Source: Hyperoodon ampullatus (lineage: Eukaryota > Chordata > Mammalia > Artiodactyla > Ziphiidae). From it: 64,000 bases of DNA. The notes beneath the pieces are model-generated. The model saw only the letters and a list, made by a program, of their open reading frames with translations, did not search any database and was not told the DNA's origin. Below are positions 11,310 through 23,479 of the stretch, in pieces. Location: assembly GCA_949752795.1 (NCBI GenBank), contig OX457070.1:37167185-37231184 (forward strand). The letters run 5' to 3'. The number at the start of each line of letters is the position of its first letter. The first letter of the stretch is position 1. The translations under genes and the position numbers were made by a program.

Positions 11310-11514
11310 TTTTTTTTTTTTTGCGGTACGCGGGCCTCTCACTGTTGTGGCCTCTCCCGTTGCGGAGCACAGGCTCTGGACGCGCAGGCTCAGTGGCCAT
11401 GGCTCATGGGCCTAGCCGCTCCGCAGCATGTGGGATCTTCCCAGACTGGGGCACGAACCCGTGTCCCCTGCATCGGCAGGCGGACTCTCAACCACTGCAC
11501 CACCAGGGAAGCCC
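11310..11514 (-). mobile_element. CHR-1-type SINE, GC-rich form
   Basis: Reverse copy: T tail, gcggtacgcgggcctctcac, then the head ending caccagggaagccc. The word gtcattt flanks it on both sides, a short candidate target duplication. Confidence 0.97.
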
Positions 11515-11564
11515 TCACTTGTCATTTAAGTGACATTCATTAAGGGTTCAACACCATACTAGAA

Positions 11565-11815
11565 CAGCGTGACATAATGGTAGGTTTGGAGTCACACATG
11601 GGCTAGAATCCTGGCTTGGCCATTTACAGTCGTGTGATCTTGGGCAAAGTAACTTAAACTCATTGGACCAGGCTCAGCTTCGTCTTCTGTAAATGGGAAC
11701 AGTAATAACTAACTGAGAGGGTTATTGTAAGGATAAAATGAAATACAGCCCATTATGTATCTAGAACAGTGTCTGACATGTGTTGACAGTATGTGCAATA
11801 AACGGTGGTTATTAT
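11565..11815 (+). mobile_element. MIR SINE
   Basis: Forward MIR over most of its length: tttggagtcacacatggg, tgtgatcttgggcaaagtaactt, cttctgtaaatgggaac and the end tgcaataaacggtggttattatt. Confidence 0.92.
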
Positions 11816-12391
11816 TACTGTCTGCCCCATTGAGTATGATATATTCTCTCCATAGTGATAAGTAGAATATAGAAATATCCATTGTGGTAAGTAGAATGCA
11901 GTAATAGGTAATATCCTATTGCACTAGGCATTCTAAGATAGATACGTATGCAGGGTAGCCTAGCTCTTGACATAGACAGCATTATTCAGATGAAATTTTC
12001 TTGCATCCGTCTTTCAGGCTCCTTTACTTTGGGGGAATCTAACATTAAAGTTCCTGCAGCCTCCTGAGGCTGGCATTTTGAGAAATCAGCCAAGAAGGAA
12101 ACAGGCTGAAACCTATTCCACCCTCTAACTTTGCACCTATTCCACCGTCTAACTTTGCATCCACTAGCTTCACAGCTGGACCTCTCTTCCAGGTGCCCTT
12201 ATTTCCAATTGATCTGACTCTAGGTCTGCCCCTGGCACCATGACAATTGCCTGGAGCTTCCAAAGTCAGATGCCACCACCCCTTTCTTATCCCTCATATC
12301 AGACCACCCCTTGCATGCCATGGCCTGTGTGGAGTTTAGCCACTCGTCCTAGGCCTGAATGTTAAGACTTCTATGCATCTCCCCAGTTAAG
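11816..12391. other. Unassigned sequence containing a 24-bp tandem duplication
   Basis: Two adjacent 24-bp copies at 12112-12135 and 12136-12159 (cctattccaccctctaactt and its near copy) differ at one base. Nothing else recognised. Confidence 0.6.
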
Positions 12392-12402
12392 AGAGCATCC
12401 AC

Positions 12403-12927
12403 ATATATACAATGGAATGTTACTCAGCCATAAAAAGAAACGAAATTGAGTTATTTGTAGTGAGGTGGATGGACCTAGGGTCTGTCATACAGAGTGAAGT
12501 AAGTCAGAAAGAGAAAAACAAATACGGTATGCTAACACATATACACGGAATCTAAAAAAAAAAAAAAAAAAGTTCTAAAGAACCTAAGGGCAGGACAGGA
12601 ATAAAGATGCAGATGTAGAGAATGGACTTGAGGACATGGGGAAGGGGAAGGGTAAGCTGGGACGAAGTAAGAGAGTGGCATGGACATGTATACACTACCA
12701 AATGTGAAAGAGATAGTTAGTGGGAAGCAGCCGGATAGCACAGGGAGATCAGCTTGGTGCTTTGTGACCACCTAAGAGGGGTGGAATAGGAGGGTGGGAG
12801 GGAGAGGGAGGAGATATGGAGGTATATGTATATGTATAGCTGATTCACTTTGTTATAAAGCAGAAACTAACACACCATTATAAAGCAATTATACTCCAAT
12901 AAAGATGTTAAAAAAAATTTTTTAAAA
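12403..12927 (+). mobile_element. L1 3' end
   Basis: 5'-truncated L1 holding the last ORF2 codons (YSAIKRNE-like, with damage) and 3' UTR to an A-rich tail. An imperfect duplication (agagcatccac against agaacattcac) at 12392-12402 and 12928-12938 is a plausible target site. Confidence 0.93.
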
Positions 12928-12938
12928 AGAACATTCAC

Positions 12939-13735
12939 CATTTCTAACAATTGCTTTCCCACTGCTGCCCTCTCCCTGGCTCTATTTCTCACCCACCCCA
13001 ACTCCTCCTAGCATGCTATGTGACATGCATAGTTATCTAGCGTGTAGAGGATATTCACTAAATATTTGTTGAATAAATGATGTTTATGTTAATCATGAGG
13101 ATGGGAGGATATTCAGCTAAGCATGGGCATGGGTGTGGGTAGTTCTATAAGTCATTGTATATTTAATACTCAACACCAGGCCTTTTGTTGATGTCTTTCT
13201 ATTCATTCTGATTGTCTGAAGCTCATTCTCTAACCTATTTCTCAGGAAAGGCACATGAGAACAACATTCCCTAATAGCAGTTTCTTTGTGCCCTTTATAC
13301 TTGAGTCAGTTTTGCTCTAAAACAGGTATTTCAAACTTTAACATCTCAAACTTCTCAAAACCCTGATCATTCTCTTCTATCTTCTCGTTGGCAATAGCGA
13401 ACCTCATCTCCTACATTATAGAGGAAATAGAAGCCCCATTTCTTAATATAAAACATATAAGCCTACTTTCCTCCTTCCTGTCGTTACAACAGAGAGCCTG
13501 TCTTTATTGCTCTTTAATGTTAATCCCTCTTCTCATTTAGATTCCATTCCCTCCTTCTTTTTAAGGAACATTACACTGTCAATTATAGATTTTTGTTCAC
13601 GTATATTTAAACTATCTCTCTTGATTAGACCCTTCTCATCAAGTTTTAAATACGTCCAGTCATTCCCATTTTTTTTTTAAAGTCACTCAATCCCACATCT
13701 CCCTCCAACTATCATCTTATTATCTCCTTCCCTTT
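12939..13735. other. Mostly unassigned; possible L2 3' scrap
   Basis: Around 13020-13085 the order of words and the end tatttgttgaataaatga resemble an L2 3' end. The rest is unassigned. Confidence 0.4.
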
Positions 13736-13759
13736 ATGGACACACTTTATGAACGTGTG

Positions 13760-14265
13760 ATTTGTACATGCTATGTAGCTGCAGTGGTTGCCTTCTCAAT
13801 ATTCATCTCCCATTCTTCCACAGAAGCTGATTCTTTTAGAGCAGCAATGGGTCAAGCTAAAGAGTTACATTTCCTAGCCTCCCTTGCAGCTAGGAGTGGC
13901 CGCATGACACAGCTGTGACATATGACATGTAAGCTGAAGTCAGCTGAGGATTTATAGAAAATGTTTGCTTTCCTGGTATAGACACCAGACCTTTCCCCTT
14001 GATGTTTCTTTTTTCCTTCTGTCTGTAGCACTGGCTTGAGAGTGAGCAGCCATCTTGTATTCACAATGGAAAAAAAAAAAGCCCATACTGAGGATGAAAG
14101 AGCAGAAAGAAGGGTTCTAGGATATTGATGACATCATGGAGCACTGCACCAGCCTGAATGTCACCCTTTGTCATTTTTGTTATGTGAGAAAAATAACTCT
14201 ATTTAGTTAAGCTACTGTCATCAGGTTCCATTACATGTGACCAAATGTGATTCCTAAACTATAAC
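13760..14265 (+). mobile_element. Probable old LTR (MaLR/ERV-L-like)
   Basis: Has the word order of an ancient mammalian LTR: ttcctagcctcccttgcagc, gagcagccatcttgt, gacatcatggagc and gagaaaaataactctattt followed by aagctactgt. Family assignment is uncertain. Confidence 0.5.
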
Positions 14266-14289
14266 CTTGCTCCCTATGTTTCTTCACCT

Positions 14290-15255
14290 TTGACTCATTC
14301 TCAAACCATTCCATTCTGGCTTCTGGCCCATCATTCCACTGGACTCACCAATGACCTGCATGTTGTGAAATCCAGGGGACACTTTCAGTTCTCGTGCTAC
14401 TTAACCTCCCAGCAGCATTTGACTCTGTGACTTCCTTTTGGAAACAGTCTTCCCATGGCTTCTATGGGTTTGCTCCTTCACCTTCAGCTGCTCCCTCTCT
14501 GTCTCCTTCATGGGTTAATCTTCCTCTTCTAGCCAAACTTACCATCTTTCAGCCTCTAGGACATACCACGGCCTCAGCAACATGCTTTTCCCTCTTTCTG
14601 GAATGCTCTGCCCGCCCTCCTTTTGCCAGCTAACTCTTCCTCACCCTTCAGTTCTCTGTCCTTTTTTTTTTTAAGGTTTAATTTTATTTATTTTGGGCTG
14701 CATTGGGTCTTCATTGCTGCGCACAGGCTTTCTCTAGTGGTGGCGAGTGGGGGCTACTCTTCATTGCGGTGCGCGGGCTTCTCCTTGCGGTGGCTTCTCT
14801 TGTTGTGGTGCACAGACTCTAGGTGTGTGGGCTTCTCTTGTTGCAGAGCACAGGCTCAGTAGTTGTAGCACGCGGGCTCTAGAGTGCAGGCTCAGTAGTT
14901 GTGGCACACGGGCTTAGTTGCTCTGTGGCATGTGTGATCTTCCCGGACCAGGGATCGAACCCATGTTCCCTGCTTTGGCAGGTGGATTCCTATCCACTGT
15001 GCCACCAGGGAAGTCCCTCCATCCATTCTTCACTTCCTCCTTGTGAGGTCAAATTTCCCTTATTCTATATTCCTTCATAGCTCTTACATAGTTAAAACTT
15101 TACCATCTTTAGTGTAACTCTTTAAGTTGCCCCTCCCCTCAGAATGTAGGCTCCATGAAGGCAGGAACCAGTCTATTTTTGCTCATCGTTATATCTCCAG
15201 AACCCAAAATATTCCCCAACACATAATATGTGCTCAAGAATTAGTTCTTGGAGTA
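14290..15255 (+). mobile_element. L2 LINE fragment, split by a SINE
   Basis: Forward L2: gcatttgactctgtgacttcc, the ttctctgtccttt region, then after the SINE (14661-15018) the 3' UTR with gaatgtaggctccatgaagg and catcgttatatctccagaac. Coding potential is long lost. Confidence 0.8.
14661..15018 (-). mobile_element. CHR-family SINE, long form
   Basis: Reverse CHR SINE inside L2, longer than most copies here because the middle holds extra repeats of a roughly 20-nt module (cagtagttgtggcac-like). Head ends caccagggaagtccct. Confidence 0.95.
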
Positions 15256-15287
15256 AAAGGATGAATGTATAGTTATACAGTGATATT

Positions 15288-15440
15288 TTATTGTCTGTCT
15301 TCTTCCAGCTCCATGAGAGAAGGAAACATATCTGTTTTATTCACAACCATATATGCGGTACCTAACACATACTGCATGGCACATAGAAGGAAACATAATA
15401 AATTAATTTTTTAAGGAATAAAAGAATAAACGAATGAGTA
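15288..15440 (+). mobile_element. L2 3' end
   Basis: Words attgtctgtcttcttcc, agctccatgagagaaggaaac and acacatactgcatggcac follow the L2 3' UTR order. A second L2 end just after the previous one. Confidence 0.6.
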
Positions 15441-16439
15441 CGGTTCCAAGGCAGACATTCTAGTAGTTCTACAAGTAGCATGTCAGTGTTTGGGATTTTT
15501 TTTTAACTATATTTTGATAAAGTTTCTGGTTATAATAGAGCACCAAATACCTTTATTGTCTCCGGAGAAGAGTCTTTTGGAAAATATTACTTACTAGCTT
15601 GTTCTCCTTACAATATGTCATGTCTAAAATAGGCTGTCTATAAGGATCTTGAATCTATACACTTCTCCCCCCTTTTCATTGCCGTCACTCTCATCAAAGT
15701 CACTATCATAACTCCCCTGGACTAAATTGGGCCACACACTTTTCCTTAAGCATTATTTATTAAACTGTATATAAACTTGGATAGTCCAGAGTTTTTATGG
15801 TATCTCAGGGCCAAGTATCATATCTGTTTATGTTACCTCCAAAGAAAGGTAGGCAAGTATAATATTTTTACTACAAAAAAAGCATAAATAATTTTTTATT
15901 TTGTTGTGGGAGAGGATTATTTCTGTTCTTCATTCTACAAAATATTTCCTTTACTTAAGGAAAGTAAGTATTTTTTAAACTAGCAACAAATCTTTGTTTT
16001 CAAATGACCAAACTGAAAACATTCAGTTTAAAAAAAACCAAAAACAGCCAAAGACCTTTTAAGTCCCCCTACCTCCCTGCCCCATGAATTCTTAGCCTTT
16101 GAGGTACCTGAGATGCTCAAGGAGTTTGACAAGAAAAGTCAATTATGCAACTGTGACAGCCCTGAGAATGCGCCCAGTCTTGTAGTCGGCATATCTGGAT
16201 CCTGCCCTTCCTCCAAGGCAAAGCTCCTGTCTTTCTTCCTCCAACACACCTTCCCTTCACCCACTCATAGCTGTGAATCTCAACTTATTATATATGTCTA
16301 AATAAACATATGTGTATATGTATCCTTTCCTCTCCAATCAGCCTGGGAAGGATGGAACACATATCTTACACATTGTTGTATCCTCAGAACTTAGTGCAAA
16401 ATCTTGTAGGTATAATGTTTTTCTGCAGCTGCTGTTTAT
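15441..16439. other. Unassigned sequence
   Basis: Mostly A/T-rich with no recognised gene. The part at 16190-16420 is weakly L2-like. Confidence 0.45.
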
Positions 16440-16650
16440 TAGTATTATTTTTGCTAATAAGATTTACCAAGCACTTGCTATTGAGCCAGGCACTGTGTTA
16501 TGCTCAGTAGAGGCTATTATTGTTCCCTTTTAACCAATGAGAGTTTAAGTAACTTGCACAAGTCTCATAACTAGTGAGCAGTGGACCCAGGACTCAAACC
16601 CAGCTTATCAGATTCCAGAGCTTGTGCTTTTCACCACTAGGATACCTTAT
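16440..16650 (-). mobile_element. MIR SINE
   Basis: Reverse MIR: gagccaggcactgtgttatg, aagtaacttgcacaagtc, gtggacccaggactcaaacc and the tRNA-like end. Confidence 0.92.
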
Positions 16651-18195
16651 CCCTCATGAATATTCATAGGTACCAAACTCTAACAAGCCTGCATTTGCTC
16701 CTGACTAATGTTGAGAGGGTACCAGGTGAGCAGCTTTGCTCCTAACTACTCAGAGGCATTTCAAATTGTTTTCAAATGAAGTTGTAGGTCTGAAAATAAT
16801 TAAAGAAACCATTTTTAAAACAGCAGGAAGGGGTGATGTATAGAGGTCCACTTTGACATTTTGATGTGTGTTTAAACACATAGCTCAGGGCTATAAAAAA
16901 CCACTACACTGAGATTGCAGAAGCATTAAAATTCAAATTGCCTTTGAAAAATTAATAATTTTTTAGAGAACTGTAAATGACATCCTATCATCTCTGGGGA
17001 AATCTTTCCCTAAAGCTCCAAGCCTCTCGGTGACCAGGATGAATAAGTTGGCCTCCTTCCTTTTTGTTTCTCCATTTTCTGCCCCAGAGGGCCAAAAGGA
17101 AACCATCTCAATTTAAGATTTAAGCTTTATTTGTTGAAGTTACTAGCTAGTTAAACTGGAAGCAAGAAAAGCCATTTCATGTTGGCATGACAGTAGAAAG
17201 CATTCAGCCACATTCCAACTTAATGATGGAAGATTAGCCAAGGTTATTATTAAATTTTAATCTCTTCACTTAACTAATAAGGTTGATTAATACCCTTCCT
17301 GTCAAGGGAAAAAAAAGCATTACAAAGTCTTGACTATTGGTATTTTAACCAGCTTACCCTGTTGTATTGTGGGTAAAAGGCACTATATCATGGACCGCTG
17401 AGTTTCCTCGAAAGCTCTAGAGAAACAAACAGATGGAGAAAAAAAGTCCAGGTGTAAGATAACCCAGAGACTTGAACCTGTAGCAAAATGGAGTTTCTCC
17501 AAATTAGGCAGCAGGAGAAGCAGCAGATAAGAGCACCTGGCAACTGAAGATATCCTTGTTATTCTCTGGGCTAGAATCATGCTGGCAGAAGCTTTAACTA
17601 ACTAAATTTACTTGCAGGTTCTCCGAAGGGAGTGATCATATTGCACCAGGGTCACTTTTCATAACACACTATTTTGCAAACAAGTTCCCAGGACCTTGTA
17701 AAATATTTGACTTCTAAACCTCAATATAAGTATTAAAATGTCAGCATGTCCATTACATGTCCCAACTATAAAAAATATGAGTTTAACGATCTACTGAAAA
17801 TGGAAAGTCCAATAATATTTATGACTTCTTAGAGCATACAGTCTTCATTTTGAAAGACTTAAAGTCTCCAGGAGGTATTTATCCAAAATTAGCATCTAGT
17901 AACAACACCTTGGGATATCCCTGCTCTGGCAGCACCTGTAGCCAGATCTGGTTACAGTTATTAAATCTAATGCTGGAGTTGCTGACCTCAGGAAGACAGG
18001 TGTCCTCTCCAACAGCAGGTCCCTATTCTGGTCAATAAAAAATGTGCTCTTCAGGCCTGGTCTGTTTGCTCAGGTATGTGGCCAGCATAGTAGCCTTGTC
18101 ACAAAGAATTAATGGAGTTTTCCTCTCTTCCCCAAATAAGTTGCTCCGTAGTTAACTGAGCATTACATTTCCCAAAAGAAATGCTCACTTGGCTA
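16651..18195. other. Unassigned, low-repeat sequence
   Basis: About 1.5 kb with no repeat or exon I recognise, one of the longest repeat-free stretches here. It could contain conserved non-coding sequence, but nothing in it proves that. Confidence 0.5.
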
Positions 18196-18199
18196 AATA

Positions 18200-19075
18200 C
18201 ATAATGCCATTCATCAATTTATTTATTAGTTAATCCAATATTTATTGAATACCTATTATGTGCTAAGTATTGGAAGGTTATGTAGATACAAAAATTAATG
18301 ACAAGAAATCTCTTTGATCAATAAGCTCAACTTAGTAGCCCAATAATTGTTTGAAGGATCCAGATTAGATCCTCTATCTATATTTTATCCACTCAGCCTA
18401 AACTTCAAAGCCTATTTCAGGTCTTATCTCTTCATTCACTCATTTAGGAAAACTTTATTGGATTCTTAAAACTGTGTTAGGCACTGGAATGATGAAGATG
18501 AAGAGAATATAATCCCCACCACCAGGATCTCCCAGCCTTGTGGGGAGATATGTGAGGTAGACAGGACCTGATGTGGAAGACGTTGTAAGCCAGGTTAACC
18601 AAGGAATATGGGTTTTATCCTACAGCAGCAAAGAGCTATTAGACGACCCTAAGGAAGAGAGAAGCATGATTAAATTTGCATTTTAGAAAAATCAACTTAA
18701 CAATGACAAAGAAGATAGATAGTAAGGAAGAATGGCCAGAGGGAAGAAACCAGAGGGGAGGAAAATCCAAATTCTAAAATTATTCAAGAAATAGAAATAA
18801 CAACATTTTATTAACAAACTGAATGTGAAGACTGAGGGAGAGGATGAAGTCCAAGATGACTTCTACGATTCTGGTCTGAGTGGCATTAGCAGCAGGAGAG
18901 GGGGAACAGGGTTAGTGGGAAAATGAGTTCAACCTCGAACATTGCAGGTGCCTTTGGAACATCCAGGTGTCAACATTAGGTTTGCTGTTGTAAATGTTTG
19001 CCTGAAACTCATGAAAGAGGTAAGGGCAGGAGTTAAGGATGCAGCAGTCATCACCTTATAGACTGTAGCTGAAAC
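18200..19075 (-). mobile_element. L2 LINE fragments, minus strand
   Basis: Reversed L2 3' end near 18220-18330 (aatatttattgaatacctat), then a longer stretch from about 18420 whose reverse complement follows L2 ORF2. Landmarks are gtccaagatgacttctacga, gaacatccaggtgtcaacat and gggttttatcctacag. Heavily diverged. Confidence 0.75.
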
Positions 19076-19149
19076 ATGATTATAACATTATGAATGACAT
19101 TGCCAATTCTGTAGCCATCTCATACTACTCCCTAGTCCCAAATGCCTTG

Positions 19150-19345
19150 TCCTCATCCAACATTCATTTTTAAAATTAATTTATTATTCATTAGTTAATT
19201 TCTTCATTTGGTTGAATAATACCTATGGAACTCTGATAAATTCCAGGCAATGCAAAAGACCCTGTGTGTACATACATGAATAAGCTTTGATTCCCTACCC
19301 TAAAGGATCTCATAACCTGGCTATTGACTATAAACTAATTCTCTC
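19150..19345 (-). mobile_element. Possible L2 3' end
   Basis: Reversed L2-like order: ttcattagttaatttcttc, attccaggcaatgcaaaag and ctaaaggatctcataacctg. Confidence 0.5.
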
Positions 19346-19374
19346 ATTCTATGTGTGTCTGTCATGTCTCCAAG

Positions 19375-19405
19375 AAGAGGATAAACTCCCAAAGTTTATC
19401 CTCTT
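19375..19405. repeat. Perfect 13-bp inverted repeat with 5-nt loop
   Basis: aagaggataaact pairs with agtttatcctctt across the loop cccaa. Possibly chance; no surrounding features assign a role. Confidence 0.9.
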
Positions 19406-19544
19406 AGGCTCTTTTAAAAAAAAATCCCTGTAAAGACCTAGCACAAAGTTTTGCTCTTTGTAGATGCTCAGTGTGAACACTGAATGATAGATTGATTACT
19501 TATTTTAAAACATAGACCAATTTATTTATTTTTAAATAGTTTTT

Positions 19545-20115
19545 GGGGAAGAGTTTGGACTGGAAAAGTATTAAATTTTCATTAAAAAAATTTAGAAACT
19601 ACATTAAAAAGATAAAGAAAATAATAATTATTAATATACTGTCCAAAGATAACCACTATTAATATTTTATGGAAAATACTCATAATCCTTTTTCTAAGTG
19701 TAAAAACATGCCTTATTACATTTTTGGTAAAAGGAATCATATTGAACATATTTTTGTGTCACTTCTTTAAATTTAAAAATGCTATATCGTGAACATACTC
19801 TAGTGCCATTAAATATAAGTTTTCATCATTATTTTTAAACCATTTCATTGTATTCCATTGTATGACTGTCCTATGATTTATTTAGCAGGTCCTGCACTGA
19901 TGGAAACTTAGGTTTCCTAAGAAAAACCTAAGACTTTTTAAAAATAGAAATATAGCATATATTCATAAAAGTTCACAAATCAAAACTGAGCTTGATAAAA
20001 TTTTATAAAATGACCACACACATGAAACCCAGACTAAGAAACAGATCATTACCAAAATCTCAGAAGCCCTCTTCTGTCCTCTAGTTACTACACACCATGA
20101 CCACCTTCTTCCCAG
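19545..20115 (-). mobile_element. Old L1 3' fragments
   Basis: Two adjacent reversed old L1 pieces. 19545-19925 shows aaccactattaatattttatgg and ttccattgtatgactgtcc. 19930-20115 shows ttataaaatgaccacacac and aagaaacagatcattacca, typical of reversed L1M 3' UTR. Confidence 0.72.
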
Positions 20116-20117
20116 GA

Positions 20118-20435
20118 AGCTCTCAGCCAGTGACTAAGCGTGGCATAGCTACTAGTGCCTGGACATTTCTGCCCAACATTGGCCCCCTCTGTGGGCTGGC
20201 CAAGATTTTGTCAGAGCTATACCTCAGTCTAAGGCTCTTCCTACTCAGTCCTTCTTCCTTTCCCCTCTCCTTTCCCAGGTGTCAGACCTGTATCACGGTC
20301 TAAAATTCTACCCTGACTACTCCTGCTCCTTTTCCCTTTTGTCCTTTAATAGATTACCAGCAATAAATCTCTTGCGTTTCTAACTCTGCCTTGATATCTG
20401 CTGCCCAGAGGAACCACCAATACAAATGGTACTGG
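20118..20435 (+). mobile_element. Partial LTR of an ERV
   Basis: The stretch ends with a polyadenylation signal (aataaatctcttgc) and a short R/U5-like region before the retroviral internal region. It therefore looks like the 3' part of a 5' LTR. The upstream boundary with old L1 sequence is approximate. Confidence 0.5.
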
Positions 20436-22300
20436 ATGTGGACTGAAATGACAAGCTCAGTTTGAAGACTGGACCACATACCTCCCTCCTGTTAAGGAGG
20501 ATCCCTTCCAAGTGGTATGTGGACATGGATAGTCTCAGCCACAAGTGGTAGCCCAGTTGCTAAAAATATCACCAGTAGTGACTTGAGAGTGACATCCTAG
20601 TGCTGAATGCCCTGGCTGGTGAGATGATGCAAGCCTTTTTAAATGCCTGTGATCAGGCATAAGGATAATGGAATTGGCTGGGCATTAAAAAGTTGCATTG
20701 ACATCCTACAGAGGAATAATTGGAAATGGAGGGCAATTAACAAATAGTTATGGCTAAATACAAGAGCCAGAAGGTCTCTTTAGTAGCTTACAAAGTAGAA
20801 GAGTTAGCACAACACAGGAGTAAACTCAGGATCTGATAGCTAGGAACCCCCCAAACAGTTGACTGCTCAGACAGGGCAGGTCTGTTATTCCCTGGTTGAG
20901 AAAACCTGGGACCCTGAAACACGGGATGGGAACATCTCAGTGGATACCCTCAAAGATAGTGCTTCGGCAGACTCCCCTGAACCCCCAGAATTTACAGAGG
21001 TGGCCCACCCCTCGCTGTGTAGGACAACACTCCACAGGCCACTCCTCAAGGCAACAGATACCCCCTCAGGAGCTGTGCCACCTCCTCTTCTGGCTGCCAG
21101 ATCGATAGTTATGGTTAAATCCCCACATAACTTGACTGGGACATACTGGACCTGATAAGAGCAATAGTGTTCCTCCCGCAGCTCACACCTATGGCACAGG
21201 GTGCATCCAGTATGACCAGCTAAAGGAGGAGGAAAAAGGCCAATCTTGTTACAGTCAGGTCAGTGCAATTGTGGGTGCAAGCTTTGTCACTGGAACTGGC
21301 ACAATGGGCACATGAATGGAGTGGCCACGGTGGCAGAGACAGAAGCTACGTATGGGCCCAATGGCATGGACTCCCACATGTCAAAGCTGGCCTTGCAATT
21401 ACTGCCTTTGAATATGCAACCTGTCAGAGACCAATGCCCAGCCCCTTATATGGCTCTGTTCCTTCAGGAGGCCCACCAGTAATAAGTAGAATAATTGGGC
21501 CCCTTGCATCCCGGAAGACAGAGATTCATTCTCACATAAATGGACATTTATTTGAATATGGATTTGCTTTTCCTAACCTCAGAGCTGCAGCCATTGCCAC
21601 TATCCAGGTTTCCAGGGGCTTACAGAGTATTTGGTCCACAGGCATAGAATCCCACACAACATAGGATATGACCAGGGGACCCTGTTCTCAACAAAGGAGG
21701 TGTGGGTGTAGGGCCAGGATCTTGGGATTCGCTGCAGCATCAGAAGATGCTGACCTGATAGAGTGATGGAATGACCTGCTGAAAGCATAGCTGAAATGCC
21801 ATCTTAGAGGCAAGACTCTTAAGGATCAGGCACTGCTCCTGGATGCAGTATATGCACTGAATCAGAGCCCTCTATATGGTGCTGTGTCCCCAGTAGGAGG
21901 AAAATATGTGCCTAGGAACCAAGAAGTGGAAGCAGGAGTGGCTCCACTCACCATCACCTCACTGGAGGATTTTGTGTTTCCCCTTACAGCAACTCTGGAC
22001 TCTTCTGGGTTGGAGGGCCTAGTCAGGGAGTACACTCTTGCCATTGAACACAGTGAATGACAAACTATGGCTGCTGCCTGGGCACTTTGGATTCCTGTGT
22101 CTGAGGACCAACAGGCAGGAAGAAGAGTCAACATACTGGCAGTGGTCATTGTCCCTGAGCAAGTGGAGGCAGGGCTCCTGTTATACAATGGGAGAAAGGA
22201 GGACTATGTGTGGAACTCAAGAGACCCACATGGGTGCCTCTTAGCAATTTATCATCGAACTGCAACCTTGAATGGACAAGTGTAGCAATCCCAGCCTGAG
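20436..22300 (+). pseudogene. ERV-L-like pol remnant: integrase and terminal dUTPase-like region
   Basis: Decayed internal region of an endogenous retrovirus. About 21263-21664 stays open for 133 codons and resembles the integrase N-terminal zinc-binding region and the start of the core: a His-rich HEWSGHGG segment, a downstream His, and a Cys near TCQ. A further integrase-like stretch around 21660-22020 is split by stops and frameshifts. At about 22038-22285 two overlapping frames resemble the dUTPase-like domain that ERV-L elements carry after integrase (GRKEDYVWNSRDPHG-like end). No usable gag, protease or env was seen. Many stops and shifts mean no function. The family call rests on domain order and is not certain. 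Confidence 0.65.
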
Positions 22301-22319
22301 AAGGGTATGGTTAAATAAA

Positions 22320-22640
22320 GCTCAGATGCCACAGGATGGAGAAGCATGAAGGAGCTGCTCCCTGAACCTGCACAGAGAAGGAAGTCTGTGCGGCACAAGG
22401 CGTGAACCACGGCAACGACGGATAGGTGTGCTGTTCAAATGTCCCTTCAAGAAAGAACTTAGTGATGAGCTGCAAGGAGCAGTTAACTGACAGTCTCAGT
22501 TTGCAGCACCGTAGGGATATGCTACAGTAACTGAGCTGAGGCCGAGCTTTTCCCTGGCAGTCTCCAGCCCACGACTGAGCATGGCAAGGGTCTGCCCAAC
22601 ATGCTTCTTTATGTAAGGGAACTTCTCTACCCAAACTCCA
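22320..22640. other. Unassigned sequence after the ERV remnant
   Basis: Could include a decayed ERV 3' region; no LTR match to 20118-20435 was seen. Confidence 0.4.
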
Positions 22641-22644
22641 ATCA

Positions 22645-23460
22645 TAGGTTTCCCGCAGGAGCAACCAGGCTCTCATATATCCCGGCTCCCACCACCCAAG
22701 TTGACTGGTCTAAGGATGGGTACCTGACCCAAGCTAAGCCACCCATAGTCCTTCCCTTGGATTTTTTCTTTTTTTTAAGTTATAACTCAGGGTGACTTGC
22801 CTGGTGGCACAGTGGCTAAGAATCCACCTGCCAGTGCAGGGGACAAGGGTTTGATCCCTGGTCCGGGAAGATCCTACATGCCACGGAGCAACAAAGCTCC
22901 TGTGCCACAACTACTGAGCCTGCGCTCTAGAGCCCGGGAGCCACAACTACTGAAGCCCGCGTGCCTAGAGCCTGTGCTCTGCATGAAGAGAAGCCACCGC
23001 AATGAGAAGCCTGTGCATCGCAACGAAGAGTAGCGCCCCCGCTCTCTGCAACTAGAGAAAGCCTGCATGCAGCAACGAAGACCCAACGCAGCCAAAAATA
23101 AATAAATAAAACAAATAAATAAAAATAAAATAAAATAAACTATAACTCAGAAGAAGCTCTCTCCAGTGGATGAAGTTGCAAGAGGTAGTTTGGGGAGTTA
23201 TTGGTTTCTGGCCACGTGAGGAAGCCCACCTGCAGTGAGCGAGAATGAAATCAGCACACACAGAAGCACAAAGACAAGAGACAGAGAGTGCCTGCAGCGT
23301 TCAAAGTTCTTGAGGTCCAGCTGTACCCAGCTCCCTGGGGTCTGACTGTTGTAACTTTTCTTTCTATTGGGTAAGATAGTCTAGTGTGCTTCCAATAAAT
23401 AATTAATTGGAATCAGATGTTGATCACATGTGACCACATGAGTTCTAGCACACACTTAGA
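22645..23460 (+). mobile_element. Possible old LTR split by a SINE
   Basis: Flanks of the SINE at 22791-23140 read like one old LTR: ttgactggtctaaggatggg, ctaagccacccatagtcctt, then agagacagagagtgcctgca and cttccaataaataatt with a polyadenylation-like motif. Family unknown. Confidence 0.4.
22791..23140 (+). mobile_element. CHR-family SINE, long form
   Basis: Full SINE with an (aaat)n-type tail. Target duplication tataactcag at 22781-22790 and 23141-23150. Confidence 0.96.
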
Positions 23461-23479
23461 AGTATCCTATGCTTATTTT

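Noticed and set aside
21862..22188. 108-codon reverse-strand ORF over the ERV
   Set aside because: Antisense to the integrase/dUTPase-like remnant with no domain of its own.
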